NCBI GenBank assembly: GCA_963836425.1
Contig: CAWIJJ010000019.1
Coordinates: 58,423-122,422, forward strand
Reading direction: 5' to 3'
DNA: 64,000 nt
DNA from: CAWIJJ01 sp963836425
GTDB lineage: Bacteria; Acidobacteriota; Terriglobia; Bryobacterales; Bryobacteraceae
Numbering within the stretch: position 1 is the first letter of the stretch; every line of letters starts with the position of its first letter. Positions 25,174 to 34,112 of this stretch are shown here, one piece after another. The position numbers were made by a program, and so were the translations under genes. Below the pieces are notes generated by a model. That model was not told the origin of the DNA. It saw only the letters and a list, made by a program, of their open reading frames with translations, and did not search any database.

Positions 25174-28100
25174 CTACCGCACCGCGATGGATACGGTGTT
25201 GCTCGGCACGCCGTTGATGAGCACCCGCAGGGGCACCGCTCCGGCGGCCGTGATCCCCTGGGGAATTTTCACGTTGATCTGCCACAGCCCGACGTAACCG
25301 GGGGCCAGCCCCGAGTACTGCACGTCGCCGAAGGCGCTGCCGATGGCCACACACATCGAAGGTTGGGCGGTGGTGCAGGTCTTGCCGTCGGAAGTGGGCA
25401 CGGCTACTGTGGTCGCGGGCGGGCTTGGCGGCGCCGCCATGCCATCCAGCACCTGCGGGCTCACCTGCCCCTGCCCGGTTCCGTACAGCGTAATCACACT
25501 GCCCATGGGCGCCGGATTGGCGCTGCTGTTGAGGGTGTTGTCCTGGTTCACCGCCACCGCCTGGCCGGTTCCCTTCTGATTGGTGGTGAACAACCCGGGC
25601 GAGGTCGATGCGGCCAGAATCGTTCCACCGGCAATCAGTTCGCCGGTATCCGCCACCCGCACGGCGATACGGTCCGCTCCCGCGGGCGCCGCCGAAGGAA
25701 ACAGAAAATTGACCTGCGAAGGCGTTACCGCATAAAGTGGCGCGGGCGTTTCATCGTTGACGACTACCTGCCGGTTGGCCAGGGTGCCGGGCAAGGGAGC
25801 GCCCTGCGCCACGGCGGTATCGGCCGACATGCCGGCGCCGAACATGGCTACAATCCCGCTTTGCGGCACGGCCACGCTCAGTTGGTAGGTGGCGGCATTC
25901 ACCGCACTCATCGCATTCAGGAAATGCACCACCCGGCTGTTGCCGCTATCGGCTACGTACAGGGTGTCCCGCCGGTCCAGATAAACGCCGGCCGGCGCGG
26001 CTAATCCTTCGGGCGTGGCCAGTCCGTCGGGCGAGTCCCAGTTGGCGGCGGCTCCGGTGGCGTCGCGCTGCCCGATAACGGCGGTCGCCGTGGCTCCGCC
26101 AATCGGCAGAAACACCAGCGGCGGAAACACCAGCACGCGGTTGTTGCCGCTGTCGGCCACTACAATGTCACCGGCCCGGTCCACCCCCACCCCGCCCGGA
26201 GCGCGCAGAACGGCCGCGCTTGTCGTGTCGAACCGCGACTGCCCGATGACGAACGAGGCCGCCATGCCGGCCTGCGGCGCGGATTGCGTATTGGGAAACA
26301 CCAGGAAGCGGTTGGCGCCCGTATCGGCCACGTAGAGGCTGAACGCGGCGTCCACGAAAACACCCTGCGGCGCGGTCAGGGTTTGCGCCGAAGCCTGCGA
26401 CGGCGCCGAAGCGGAAGCGAAATTCGGCTGGCCGTAAACCCGTACCGCGGCGGTTTGGCTTGGGCCCGCGGGTGGAAACTCGAGCACGCGGTTGTTGCCC
26501 GTATCGGCGACGAACAGGTCGCCATCCGGTCCGAAGGCCAGCGCTCCGGGCGCGCGCAAAGAAGACGCGCTCACCACGGCGGAAACCGAGCTCGTGAAAT
26601 CCGCCTGTCCGATCACGGCATCGGGCGTGATGCGGCCCGCCTGGTCCACCGGCCGCGGAAAACGCAGCACGCGGTTGTTGCCCGAATCGGCCACGTACAA
26701 TGTGCCCGTAGCGGGATCAACCGCAATCCCGCGGGACGCGGACAAGGAGGTGCGGGTGGGGTTCAGCGACCCGAGGCTATCGACGTTCGCGATGGCCGTG
26801 CGCAGGTCCGGCTGCCCGATGACCAGGTCGGCGGGATCGCCATTACGGAACCGCACCGCGTCCTTCCAGCCCAGCACGCGGTTATTGGCCGTATCCGAAA
26901 TATAGAGCGCAAACGGCTGCTGCGAGTAATCCACGGCCACCGCAAAGGGAGCGCTCAGGCTGCCCGGCTTCACCTGGTTGCTGCCGTTCGCCGCAAACGT
27001 GCTCTGGCCCCACACCATGGAAGCCGATTTGGAACGGACGGGGAATGCCAGAACGCGGTTGTTGCCGGCATCGGCCACGTAGGCATTGCCGTCCGGATCC
27101 AGTTTCACATCGATCGGATTGGCCAGGGTGTTGGGAGACGCCAGCGGCGACACGCCGGAGTTGGCGGTGGTGGTAACGAAATCGGATTGACCGAGGACAT
27201 TTTGCGCGCCCGAGGAAACGGCGGCCACGGAGAAGATGAGCACACGGTTATCGCCTGGCACGGCCACATAGAGATTGCCGCTGTTATCGGTGGACAAACC
27301 CACCGGCCCGGTCAGGGTGGCGTTCGAAGGCTGCGCGGGTACGCCGCGGGTGGCGAAATTCGGCTCGCCGATCACGGCCGTGGCCGCGGGGTCGGGCGAG
27401 CCCGGCCCCAAAGGGGCGGCGAATTTCAGCACGCGCGTGTTATTGAAATCCGACACCCACAGGTTGCCTTGCGGGTCGAACGCCAGCCCGGCCGGAGTAT
27501 CGAAGCCGGAAGCCGTGATGGCGCCGGTAACGCCGCGGTTGGCGGCGCCGCCGAAGAAGTCCTTCTGCCCGATCACGGCATCCGCCGTGGGCGGCGCGGC
27601 ACTGTTCAAACTGGCGGCGCCGAGGCGCAGCACGCGATTGTTTCCGGTATCGGCCACCCACAGATTGCCGGCGGCATCCACGGCCACCGCGCGCGGGCTG
27701 CTGAACAGGCTGGGCGAAAGGCCGGGGGCGTTGCTGTTGAAATTCGGCTGGCCGTAGACGGCGTCCGGTTCGGCCCGGGTAGGATTGGAGAACGGCGCCG
27801 GAAACCGCAGTACGCGATGGTTGCCGGAATCGGCCACGAACAGGTTCCCCGTGCCTGCATCCACCGCCAGGCCGAGCGGCGCATTGAATCCCTTGGCGCC
27901 GATGCCCATCGGCTTGGAATACCGCGGGCCCGGTTGGCCCAGCACGAGATCGGGAGGATTTCCGATTTGATACGAACGTACATCGCCCCACGCCAACACG
28001 CGCGAATTGCGGGTATCGCAGATGTAGATATGGACCTGCCCGCCGCGCGCGTCGATCGCTATGCCGGAAGGCGCGAAGAGTTCGGTGCCCAGCACCATGT

Positions 28101-28230
28101 TGACGCCGTTCTGGCGGAGGTCGGGTTGACCCAGCACGCGGTAAGCGGAGTTGGATAACTGCGCGTGCGCGAGAAAGGAACAGAAAACAAGCGCGGTCAG
28201 CCGGACCGGTAACTGCTCGAATACTTTCAT
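25174..28230 (-). CDS. Secreted NHL-repeat protein with Solibacter-type C-terminal domain
   Basis: The ATG at 28230 starts a signal peptide (LPVRLTALVFCSFLAHA). The 1018-residue protein contains about a dozen NHL/beta-propeller repeats, recognisable by the recurring VADSGNNRVLRF and LAFDPQGNLWVSD strings, enough for two propellers. The last 230 residues (SGIVAMFGAGMSADTAVAQG, VNDETPAPLYAVTPSQVNFL, ITLYGTGQGQVSPQVLDG, LRVLINGVPSNTVSIAVR) match the C-terminal domain abundant in Solibacter proteins (TIGR03437). It is probably exported and binds other proteins or glycans at the surface; no enzyme motif is seen. It follows the Wza-like gene in the same direction, 182 bp on. The long plus-strand frame across it is antisense noise. 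Confidence 0.88.
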   Translation of the reverse strand: MKVFEQLPVRLTALVFCSFLAHAQLSNSAYRVLGQPDLRQNGVNMVLGTELFAPSGIAIDARGGQVHIYICDTRNSRVLAWGDVRSYQIGNPPDLVLGQPGPRYSKPMGIGAKGFNAPLGLAVDAGTGNLFVADSGNHRVLRFPAPFSNPTRAEPDAVYGQPNFNSNAPGLSPSLFSSPRAVAVDAAGNLWVADTGNNRVLRLGAASLNSAAPPTADAVIGQKDFFGGAANRGVTGAITASGFDTPAGLAFDPQGNLWVSDFNNTRVLKFAAPLGPGSPDPAATAVIGEPNFATRGVPAQPSNATLTGPVGLSTDNSGNLYVAVPGDNRVLIFSVAAVSSGAQNVLGQSDFVTTTANSGVSPLASPNTLANPIDVKLDPDGNAYVADAGNNRVLAFPVRSKSASMVWGQSTFAANGSNQVKPGSLSAPFAVAVDYSQQPFALYISDTANNRVLGWKDAVRFRNGDPADLVIGQPDLRTAIANVDSLGSLNPTRTSLSASRGIAVDPATGTLYVADSGNNRVLRFPRPVDQAGRITPDAVIGQADFTSSVSAVVSASSLRAPGALAFGPDGDLFVADTGNNRVLEFPPAGPSQTAAVRVYGQPNFASASAPSQASAQTLTAPQGVFVDAAFSLYVADTGANRFLVFPNTQSAPQAGMAASFVIGQSRFDTTSAAVLRAPGGVGVDRAGDIVVADSGNNRVLVFPPLVFLPIGGATATAVIGQRDATGAAANWDSPDGLATPEGLAAPAGVYLDRRDTLYVADSGNSRVVHFLNAMSAVNAATYQLSVAVPQSGIVAMFGAGMSADTAVAQGAPLPGTLANRQVVVNDETPAPLYAVTPSQVNFLFPSAAPAGADRIAVRVADTGELIAGGTILAASTSPGLFTTNQKGTGQAVAVNQDNTLNSSANPAPMGSVITLYGTGQGQVSPQVLDGMAAPPSPPATTVAVPTSDGKTCTTAQPSMCVAIGSAFGDVQYSGLAPGYVGLWQINVKIPQGITAAGAVPLRVLINGVPSNTVSIAVR

Positions 28231-28412
28231 TCTGGAAACCTTAAAAAGCAATCCGTGTACCATCGAGTTATACAGAAGCGTTCTGGAATCGCGATCGGGA
28301 GCAGCCGCCGCATTCGTCTTACAACCGCTCCCTTTGGCCGTGGCCCGATTGCAAAATCGCGATCGGAAGCGGCCGCGCGCGATTCGGGAGCGGCCGGCAA
28401 TGAGCCGCGAGG

Positions 28413-28991
28413 TTAGTGTGGGACGATGATGGTGTCGCCGGGAAGCAGTTGGATATTCTGCTCCGTCTTCTCACCCTTGATGACCTCTTCATAATTGAAC
28501 GGCAGTTGATACTCCTTGCCGTTCTCACTGCGAAGCACATAAATCTTTTTGCGCTTGGCGTAATCGGTGAGACCGCCCGCTTCGCTGATGGCCTGCATCA
28601 CGGTCATGCGGTAGGTATATGGCAGGGGCCCCTCCTTGCGCGCGGCACCGACTACATAAACCTTCTTGCTGTTGATGGCCGAGACCACGACAGTGACATC
28701 GGCGGCGTTGATGAACTTGGACAGCTTGGCGGTGATCGAATGCTCGAGCTCGGTGGGAGTCATGCCGGCAACGTAAATTTCTTTGAGCAGCGGCATGGAA
28801 ATCTTCCCGTCGGGGCGCACCACCACGCTCGGAACGGAAGCATCCGGCTCTTTCCAGACGGAGATTTGCAGGACGTCGCCGGAACCGATCTGATAATCGT
28901 CCGGCACGCTGCGAGTTCTGACCGCCTCGTCCGGAGCGGCCGCGGCGAGGCCCATCGCCACCAGGAGAAGAGTCATTGCGGATTTCTTCAT
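28413..28991 (-). CDS. Wza-like polysaccharide export protein, exosortase-associated type
   Basis: From ATG 28991 the 192-residue protein has a signal peptide (KSAMTLLLVAMGLAAAAP), a Poly_export domain (DDYQIGSGDVLQISVWKEPD, VVVRPDGKISMPLLKEIYVA) and one SLBB domain (KKVYVVGAARKEGPLPYTYR, GDTIIVPH at the end). It resembles the short PEP-CTERM-locus export protein (TIGR03027 type) and lacks the C-terminal alpha-helical barrel part of E. coli Wza. There is no lipobox. It supplies the outer-membrane export function for the exopolysaccharide system, although it is 12 kb away from the Wzz/kinase genes. Confidence 0.88.
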   Translation of the reverse strand: MKKSAMTLLLVAMGLAAAAPDEAVRTRSVPDDYQIGSGDVLQISVWKEPDASVPSVVVRPDGKISMPLLKEIYVAGMTPTELEHSITAKLSKFINAADVTVVVSAINSKKVYVVGAARKEGPLPYTYRMTVMQAISEAGGLTDYAKRKKIYVLRSENGKEYQLPFNYEEVIKGEKTEQNIQLLPGDTIIVPH

Positions 28992-29235
28992 GTGCGGGAA
29001 AATTGCACGTTCGGGACCACCTATATGGCGCTGATTCAGGCCCTTTCGCGCCCGCGCTTTATAAACAATGGGAAGCTGTCTGAAAGTTTGGGAACTCCGT
29101 TCGGTCTGCCGCCTGAGGGGCCGCGGCCAAAGGGGAACGGCCGTCCCGGTGGCGCGTCGATAGCGGAGAGGATTGAAAGGCAAGAAAAACGGGGAATCCG
29201 ATGCGCGGCGGATAAATTGCAGTACCCGCTGCGGC
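28992..29235. promoter_or_regulatory. Divergent promoter region between wza-like and Big_1-like genes
   Basis: A 244-bp non-coding stretch between oppositely read genes. I see an AT-rich box GCTTTATAAACAAT (29057-29070) that could be part of a -10 region. A TGG-N10-GC string on the minus strand (29004-29019) is too close to the wza-like start to be convincing. Confidence 0.4.
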
Positions 29236-29841
29236 ATGCAGCCTCGAATTCTCCACTACCTGTTGGCGTCGGGTCTTTGTCTCTCGCTTCCGGCACAAAC
29301 GATGCCCCCGGAAATCAACTTGGTCGTCGTGGAGGGGGAAGGCGTGGTCAATCACCTCCGGCAACGCGCGACGCACGATCCCGTCGTCAGGGTGGAGGAT
29401 GAAAATCACCGGCCCGTAAGCGGCGCCGCGGTAGTGTTCACACTGCCGGTTTCCGGAGTTACCGGAGAATTTCTGAATGGTTCCAAAAGTCTTACGGTAG
29501 TGACCGACGAGGACGGCTTGGCCGCGGCGCATGGACTCAAGACTAACCAAGTCGAAGGCAAGTTACAAATCTATGTTACGGCCTCTTACCGCGGTCTTCG
29601 GGGGCGCGCGCTGGTCAACCAATTTACCATGGCGGCCGCGGGCGCCGATAAGACGCATAAAAAAGGCGGCGGCAAGACCTGGGCAATTCTGGTAGCGATC
29701 GGAGCGGCTGCGGCGGCAGGCTGCGCCGTTGCGGCGACGCACAAAGTCAGCAGCCCCACCAGCGCGACCACTTTTACGCCGGCAGCCCCAGCGGCCATTA
29801 CCATCTCTCCCGGCACGGGCAGTATCTCTCCGCCTCGTTAG
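29236..29841 (+). CDS. Exported protein with Ig-like (Big_1-type) domain and C-terminal membrane span
   Basis: The 201-residue protein from ATG 29236 has a signal peptide (LHYLLASGLCLSLPAQT). Its middle (VRVEDENHRPVSGAAVVFTL, VVTDEDGLAAAHGLKTNQVE, LQIYVTASYRG) has the D-x-x-G-x-P-V and T-D-x-x-G-x-A patterns of Big_1 or invasin-like Ig domains. A lysine-rich linker (DKTHKKGGGK) is followed by a membrane span AILVAIGAAAAAGCAVAA and a Ser/Thr/Pro-rich tail. Similar short proteins accompany surface-protein genes in Acidobacteria, with no known function. It lies 7 bp upstream of the propeller gene and should be co-transcribed with it. Confidence 0.75.
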   Translation: MQPRILHYLLASGLCLSLPAQTMPPEINLVVVEGEGVVNHLRQRATHDPVVRVEDENHRPVSGAAVVFTLPVSGVTGEFLNGSKSLTVVTDEDGLAAAHGLKTNQVEGKLQIYVTASYRGLRGRALVNQFTMAAAGADKTHKKGGGKTWAILVAIGAAAAAGCAVAATHKVSSPTSATTFTPAAPAAITISPGTGSISPPR

Positions 29842-29848
29842 AAAGAAC

Positions 29849-30739
29849 ATGAAATCCTTAGCTTCGTTTGTCTTCGTTGCCGCCGCACTCGCGGCGCAGC
29901 CCCGCATCGGCGCGCCCGTGATGGGTTACGTTTTCGACGCTTCCACGCGAAGCCTTCGTCCCATCGCAGGCTTCCCCGGCGCTTCTCTCATTGGCAGCCC
30001 GACCGACCTCCGCGTGTCCCCGGCCTGGGCCGCCGTTTCTCCGCGCCAGGACTTCGCGATTCTCGGAGCGGATGACGGCAGCGTGCAGAGGGTGTCGCTG
30101 GCCACCGGCGCCGCCAGCGATTTGCCCGGCGCCGGCAGCGGACCGGTTTTCTTCAGCCCCTCCGGCGATGCGCTGGCGCTCTACCGGCAGGACGCCGGCA
30201 AGCTACAGATATACGCAGGCACGTCGCTGGCGCGCGAAATCGTTGTGCCCGGCGAGGTGACCGCGGCGGCGGTGAGCGATGACGGCGAGCAGACGCTGCT
30301 CATCAGCGACGGCGCGGCCTGGCTCAGCACCGGCGGAGGCGACCCGGTGCCGCTCGGCGTGCCCGCTTCGGCGGCCGCGTTTCGGAGCGGCAGCCACCAG
30401 GCGGCGATCGTCACACAGGATGGGCAGGTAAGCTTCTTCCCGGACGGACAAGCCGCGCGGCCTGCGCCGCTCTCCGATCCCGTGGCGGTGCGATTCTCCG
30501 CCGACGGCGGCACCGTTTTCATCGCCGGCCGCGACGGCACCATCGTGGCTTTCGCGGTGAATAGCGGGAATGCGAGCGCTGTTTCCTGCGGCTGCACGCC
30601 TTCCGGATTATTTCCGCTGCGCTCGCCCGCGCTGTTCCGCCTGAATGAAGCCGCCGATGACCCGGTGATGCTTCTGGACGCGTCCGGGGCGCAACTCCGT
30701 ACCTGGTTTGTTCCGGCCCTCGAAAGGAGCGCGCAATGA
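29849..30739 (+). CDS. Exported WD40-like beta-propeller protein
   Basis: The ATG at 29849 opens a signal peptide (KSLASFVFVAAALAAQP). The 296-residue product repeats a four-strand blade pattern, for example FAILGADDGSVQRVSLATGA and FSADGGTVFIAGRDGTIVAF, consistent with a six- or seven-bladed propeller. A CGC pair (SCGCTPSG) is present near the C-terminus. Its stop overlaps the next ATG (ATGA at 30736-30739), so it is coupled to the Ig-repeat protein. It probably provides a binding scaffold at the cell surface; no catalytic signature is visible. Confidence 0.7.
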   Translation: MKSLASFVFVAAALAAQPRIGAPVMGYVFDASTRSLRPIAGFPGASLIGSPTDLRVSPAWAAVSPRQDFAILGADDGSVQRVSLATGAASDLPGAGSGPVFFSPSGDALALYRQDAGKLQIYAGTSLAREIVVPGEVTAAAVSDDGEQTLLISDGAAWLSTGGGDPVPLGVPASAAAFRSGSHQAAIVTQDGQVSFFPDGQAARPAPLSDPVAVRFSADGGTVFIAGRDGTIVAFAVNSGNASAVSCGCTPSGLFPLRSPALFRLNEAADDPVMLLDASGAQLRTWFVPALERSAQ

Positions 30740-33045
30740 TTTCGAAGCGGCTTTCCCTGGCCCTGATGACGGTTGCGATGGCCGCGGCGCAAACGCCGGC
30801 ACCTTCCATTACGTCGCTCACTCCCTCTTCGATTCCGGCGGGCAGCAATGCCTTTCTTCTCTCGCTCATCGGCGCCAACTTCCAGCTAGGGGCACTGGTC
30901 CTCTGGAACGGAGGCCCGCTGTCGGCCAGTTTCCAGGGCGCGGGACAACTGGTGGTGGCCATTCCGGCCGGCCTCATCGGCACGCCGGGAACGGTGACCA
31001 TCCAGGTGATCAACCCGGGAAATCAGCAATCGAACACGGTGGCTCTCGCCATCACGACCCAGCCGCTGGCCATCTCCACCGTCGCACTTCCGGCGGGCAA
31101 GGTGGGAACGGCATACGCCGCCAGCCTGACCGCTTCGGGAGGGGTGCCACCCTACACCTGGAGCGCGGCCACTTTCCTGCCCTCCTGGCTCACTCTGAGC
31201 AGCGGCGGCGCCCTGGCGGGCACGCCCACCACCGGCGGGTCGTTCACATTTAACGTCAAGGCGACGGATGCCCAGGGCGCGTCCGCGACCCGGTCGCTTA
31301 CGCTCCCGGTGACGGGAGTTTCGATTCTCACGCCCGCAAGCCTGCCCGACGGCACCGCTACCCTGCCCTATGCGCAAGCGTTGACGGCCGGCGGCGGAAC
31401 ACCGCCTTACGCATGGGCCGCGGGCGCCGGAATCCCGACGGGATTGAGCATCAACCCCGCCACCGGAGCGATCACCGGAACGCCCACCACAGCGGGGAGC
31501 TACAGTTTCGCGGTGCAGGTATCCGACACCGCCAGCCTCACCGCCAGCCAGACGTTCACCCTGACCATCAAAACAGCGCCACTCACCATCACCACGGTGC
31601 CGCCGCTGTTCGACGGAATCGTGGGAACGGCTTACTCGCAGACGTTTTCGGCAGCGGGCGGCACCCGGCCGTACGTGTGGTCGATCGTCTCCGGGAGCGC
31701 CGGCGATCTCAAACTGGATGCCGCCACCGGCACGCTGCAAGGCACGCCGCAAACGGCGGCCACGTTGACCTTCACGGTGCAGGTAGCGGACGCCGCGGGC
31801 GCGCGGGCCTCGGCAGCCTATTCGGTGAACGTTCGGCCACCCTCGCTGACGATCATCACCGACGTCTCTCTGCCGGGGGGCACGGTGGGAGTGGCTTACA
31901 GCCAGCAGTTTTCGGTAGTCGGCGGAACGCCGCCGTACTCCTGGTCGCTGAGCGACGGACCGCTACCGGGATTGAGCTTTGACGGAACGCAGGCAACACT
32001 CCAAGGGACGCCCGACTCGCCCGGCGCGTTCTCCTTTACGCTCCAGGCGCGCGATACCGCGGGGCTGACTGCATCGAGGGCGTTCAACGTCACCATCGCG
32101 CCGGCGGCATTGAGCATTGCCACCGCCAGCCAGCTTCCCGATGGCACCCTGGGAGCGCCGTATTCGCACACCATGACTGCGTCGGGCGGGGTTCCGCCAT
32201 ACCAGTGGAGCGCCACGGGGCTGCCGGCCGGCCTCGGCATCGATGCCAACACCGGCATTATCAGTGGCACGGTGAACGCGGCCGCTCCGGCGGCCTTTGC
32301 GGTGCGCGTGATCGACAGTGCGCGGGTAGCGGCGAGCAACCAGTTCCGCATCAACGTGGCGCTTCCACCAGTGCCCCGGGTGACGCTTTCGGGCCTCTCC
32401 GCGGCAGTAGGCCCCGCGCAGCAAATTGCCTTGCAGGTGGGGCTCGACGCGCCGTTCCCGGTGGCGATCTCAGGCCAGGCGATTCTCACCTTCTCGCCGG
32501 AAGTGGGGAGCGGCGACAGCACGCTTCAATTCGCCACCGGAGGCATGGCAGCCACGTTTACCATTCCCGCCGGCAGCACCAGCGCGGTCGCGCCGGCGCT
32601 TGCCTTGCAAACCGGAACCGTGGCCGGACAGATCGGGGTCTCCGTGCGGCTACAGGCGGGCGGACAAGATGTGACTCCCGCCCCGGCGCCCTCTGTCTCG
32701 GCGCACATCGATCAGGCCGCGCCGGTGATTCAGAGCGCAACCCTGACGCGGACCGCCAACGGATTCAGCATTCAGATTATAGGCTACTCGACTGCGCGCG
32801 AAGTCACTCAGGCCGTCTTCACCTTCGCGGCCGGCGCCGGACAGACGCTAGCGACCTCGCAGATTACAATTCCAGTAGACTCAATTTTTGGAAATTGGTA
32901 CCAAAACGGAGGAAACGCGGCCTATGGCAGCCAGTTCGTTTTCACACAGCCTTTCACCATCCAGGGTGATGCCACCGCTGTTACACCGCAGACAGTAACA
33001 CTCGTTAATCGCAAGGGCAGTGTCACGGCGAATATTTCGCAGTAA
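30736..33045 (+). CDS. Large surface protein with IPT/TIG and putative Ig (He_PIG) repeats
   Basis: The 769-residue protein has a signal peptide (LSLALMTVAMAAAQTPAP), an IPT/TIG-like domain (SITSLTPSSIPAGSNAFLLS) and then at least five He_PIG repeats, each with a GGTPPYxWS core followed by G-xSIDxxTGxIxGTP (positions about 115-540). The last 200 residues (VTLSGLSAAVGPAQQIALQV onward) form another beta-rich domain ending VTLVNRKGSVTANISQ. Such proteins are usually extracellular adhesins or glycan-binding scaffolds. A remnant of a second copy of its C-terminus occurs at 40360-40440. Confidence 0.85.
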   Translation: MISKRLSLALMTVAMAAAQTPAPSITSLTPSSIPAGSNAFLLSLIGANFQLGALVLWNGGPLSASFQGAGQLVVAIPAGLIGTPGTVTIQVINPGNQQSNTVALAITTQPLAISTVALPAGKVGTAYAASLTASGGVPPYTWSAATFLPSWLTLSSGGALAGTPTTGGSFTFNVKATDAQGASATRSLTLPVTGVSILTPASLPDGTATLPYAQALTAGGGTPPYAWAAGAGIPTGLSINPATGAITGTPTTAGSYSFAVQVSDTASLTASQTFTLTIKTAPLTITTVPPLFDGIVGTAYSQTFSAAGGTRPYVWSIVSGSAGDLKLDAATGTLQGTPQTAATLTFTVQVADAAGARASAAYSVNVRPPSLTIITDVSLPGGTVGVAYSQQFSVVGGTPPYSWSLSDGPLPGLSFDGTQATLQGTPDSPGAFSFTLQARDTAGLTASRAFNVTIAPAALSIATASQLPDGTLGAPYSHTMTASGGVPPYQWSATGLPAGLGIDANTGIISGTVNAAAPAAFAVRVIDSARVAASNQFRINVALPPVPRVTLSGLSAAVGPAQQIALQVGLDAPFPVAISGQAILTFSPEVGSGDSTLQFATGGMAATFTIPAGSTSAVAPALALQTGTVAGQIGVSVRLQAGGQDVTPAPAPSVSAHIDQAAPVIQSATLTRTANGFSIQIIGYSTAREVTQAVFTFAAGAGQTLATSQITIPVDSIFGNWYQNGGNAAYGSQFVFTQPFTIQGDATAVTPQTVTLVNRKGSVTANISQ

Positions 33046-33453
33046 GTCCGAAAGATACGGTACTAGTAACACCGCACTAATAGGACTACGATATTTGCCC
33101 TCGGATTTCACATTACCATTCACTCAATAAGCAAACTAAACAGCCATTTCCTTTACATATTACTGATCCACGATCAGAGAAAGCGGCCGCTGCATCGGTG
33201 ATCACGCCGTTATGGCCGCACGCTGCGAGGCAACCGCCGCCTGTGGCCGCGGCCCGGTTTCGTACGGGCGTGGCCGGGATGGCGATCTAGCAGGTTGCTG
33301 AAAAAGGGTATTTCGATGCCCGAAAGCACCCAATGTCTCGCTCCGTCAAACGTAGAATCAACAGTTTGCGGCTGTTGGTAAGTGCCATTCTAAGTAGTCC
33401 GGGGACTTTTTCAGCAGCCTGCTAGGCGGTAGTTTACGGCATCGCGAGCAGCG
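33046..33453. other. Intergenic region with a MITE-like element
   Basis: This 408-bp gap between convergent genes has no supported coding region. Its 3' part holds the MITE-like repeat at 33288-33424. The first 130 bp are relatively AT-rich (runs such as TTACATATTACTGATCC) and follow the end of the Ig-repeat gene; I could not see a clear terminator. Confidence 0.6.
33288..33424 (+). repeat. MITE-like element, copy 1
   Basis: A 137-bp unit starts TAGCAGGTTGCTGAAAAAG and ends with the reverse complement of TAGCAGGCTGCTGAAAAAG, so the terminal inverted repeats match in 18 of 19 positions. Both ends carry TA, as expected for a TA-inserting (IS630/Tc1-like) element. Inside is a small hairpin (CAACAG, 7-base loop, CTGTTG; 33359-33377). 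It encodes no protein. A virtually identical copy lies in inverted orientation at 47071-47208. Confidence 0.8.
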
Positions 33454-33858
33454 CTAAGCCGCCCCCGGAATGAGCCGGTACTCTTCGATGCGGCAGCCGA
33501 TACCGTAGAGGCCTTCTTCCGCCGCCGGCTCCACGCGCACGATGCGAATGCGGCAATCCACGAACGCCATGCGGTCGGCGCCGTTGGGATGATGCGTGGG
33601 TACGCCCAGCATGCAGGACAAGGCTTCGCCGGGCGCGAAATCGTCCCTGGTCAGGAAGTAAAAACCATCGCTGCTCAAATCATGCGTGACCGTTTCGATG
33701 GGCGCGTCCGACCTGAAAAACCGCAGCGGCCAATGCACGCTGACCCGAGTGCGCCGGCGGCGCTCGAGCGACTCGACGGCCGCAGTCCGGTGCAGTTCCG
33801 AGAGGTGTCGATCCGACTTGGCTGGCATACGGTAGTAGTACTCGATCGACCTCAGCAC
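33454..33858 (-). CDS. PilZ-domain protein (probable c-di-GMP receptor)
   Basis: The 134-residue protein contains ERRRRTRVSVHWPLRFF (RxxxR-type loop) and THDLSSDGFYFLT (D/NxSxxG), the two c-di-GMP-binding motifs of PilZ, followed by the barrel end EEGLYGIGCRIEEYRLI. The GTG at 33858 (MLRSIEYYYRMPAKSDRH) is preferred because the decayed copy at 40460-40660 keeps an ATG at the corresponding place (MLHSDLLPRMPAHTDQH); an internal ATG at 33828 is possible. It is divergent from the sensor kinase gene and may link c-di-GMP to the exopolysaccharide system. Confidence 0.8.
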   Translation of the reverse strand: MLRSIEYYYRMPAKSDRHLSELHRTAAVESLERRRRTRVSVHWPLRFFRSDAPIETVTHDLSSDGFYFLTRDDFAPGEALSCMLGVPTHHPNGADRMAFVDCRIRIVRVEPAAEEGLYGIGCRIEEYRLIPGAA

Positions 33859-33975
33859 TTTGCATGCCAGGAGGCTTCACAAGAAGTTCCAAAATTGCCG
33901 CGTACCAATCACTTGCATCCTCTCCAACTGTTTCTCCACGCACAAGGATACTAACGAGTACTATACTAGTACCCC

Positions 33976-34003
33976 TTGACACTGAAGAAAGTTAAGCTAT
34001 TCT
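33976..34003 (+). promoter_or_regulatory. Putative sigma-70 promoter of the kinase/regulator pair
   Basis: TTGACA (33976-33981), a 16-bp spacer and TATTCT (33998-34003) form a reasonable housekeeping promoter pointing at the kinase gene, with a leader of about 100 nt. A hyphenated palindrome GTACTA-TAC-TAGTAC (33958-33972) sits just upstream of the -35 box and could be an operator. Confidence 0.45.
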
Positions 34004-34112
34004 CGAAACAAACGCGGGCCACGGAAGGCCAACGCCACTCGGAGAAAATGTTGAGTCTCGCCCCATCATTTGGAAAATATCGTGCTTTGCCATTCCACGA
34101 GATCGCGATTCA

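Noticed and set aside
26284..28158. A 624-codon plus-strand open frame across the NHL gene
   Set aside because: It is antisense to a protein with clear NHL repeats and signal peptide; its own translation is Arg/Gly/His-rich without domains, as expected from GC-rich third-position bias.
28247..28262. TGGTACACGGATTGCT on the minus strand as a sigma-54 promoter for the NHL gene
   Set aside because: Good similarity (TTGCT, GG-N10-GC), but it lies so close to the ATG at 28230 that the leader would be about 6 nt. Kept out of the feature list, though a leaderless transcript cannot be excluded.
29004..29019. TGGTCCCGAACGTGCA on the minus strand as a sigma-54 promoter for the wza-like gene
   Set aside because: Spacing is right but the predicted start of transcription would fall within 2 bp of the start codon, leaving no leader; the -24 half is weak.
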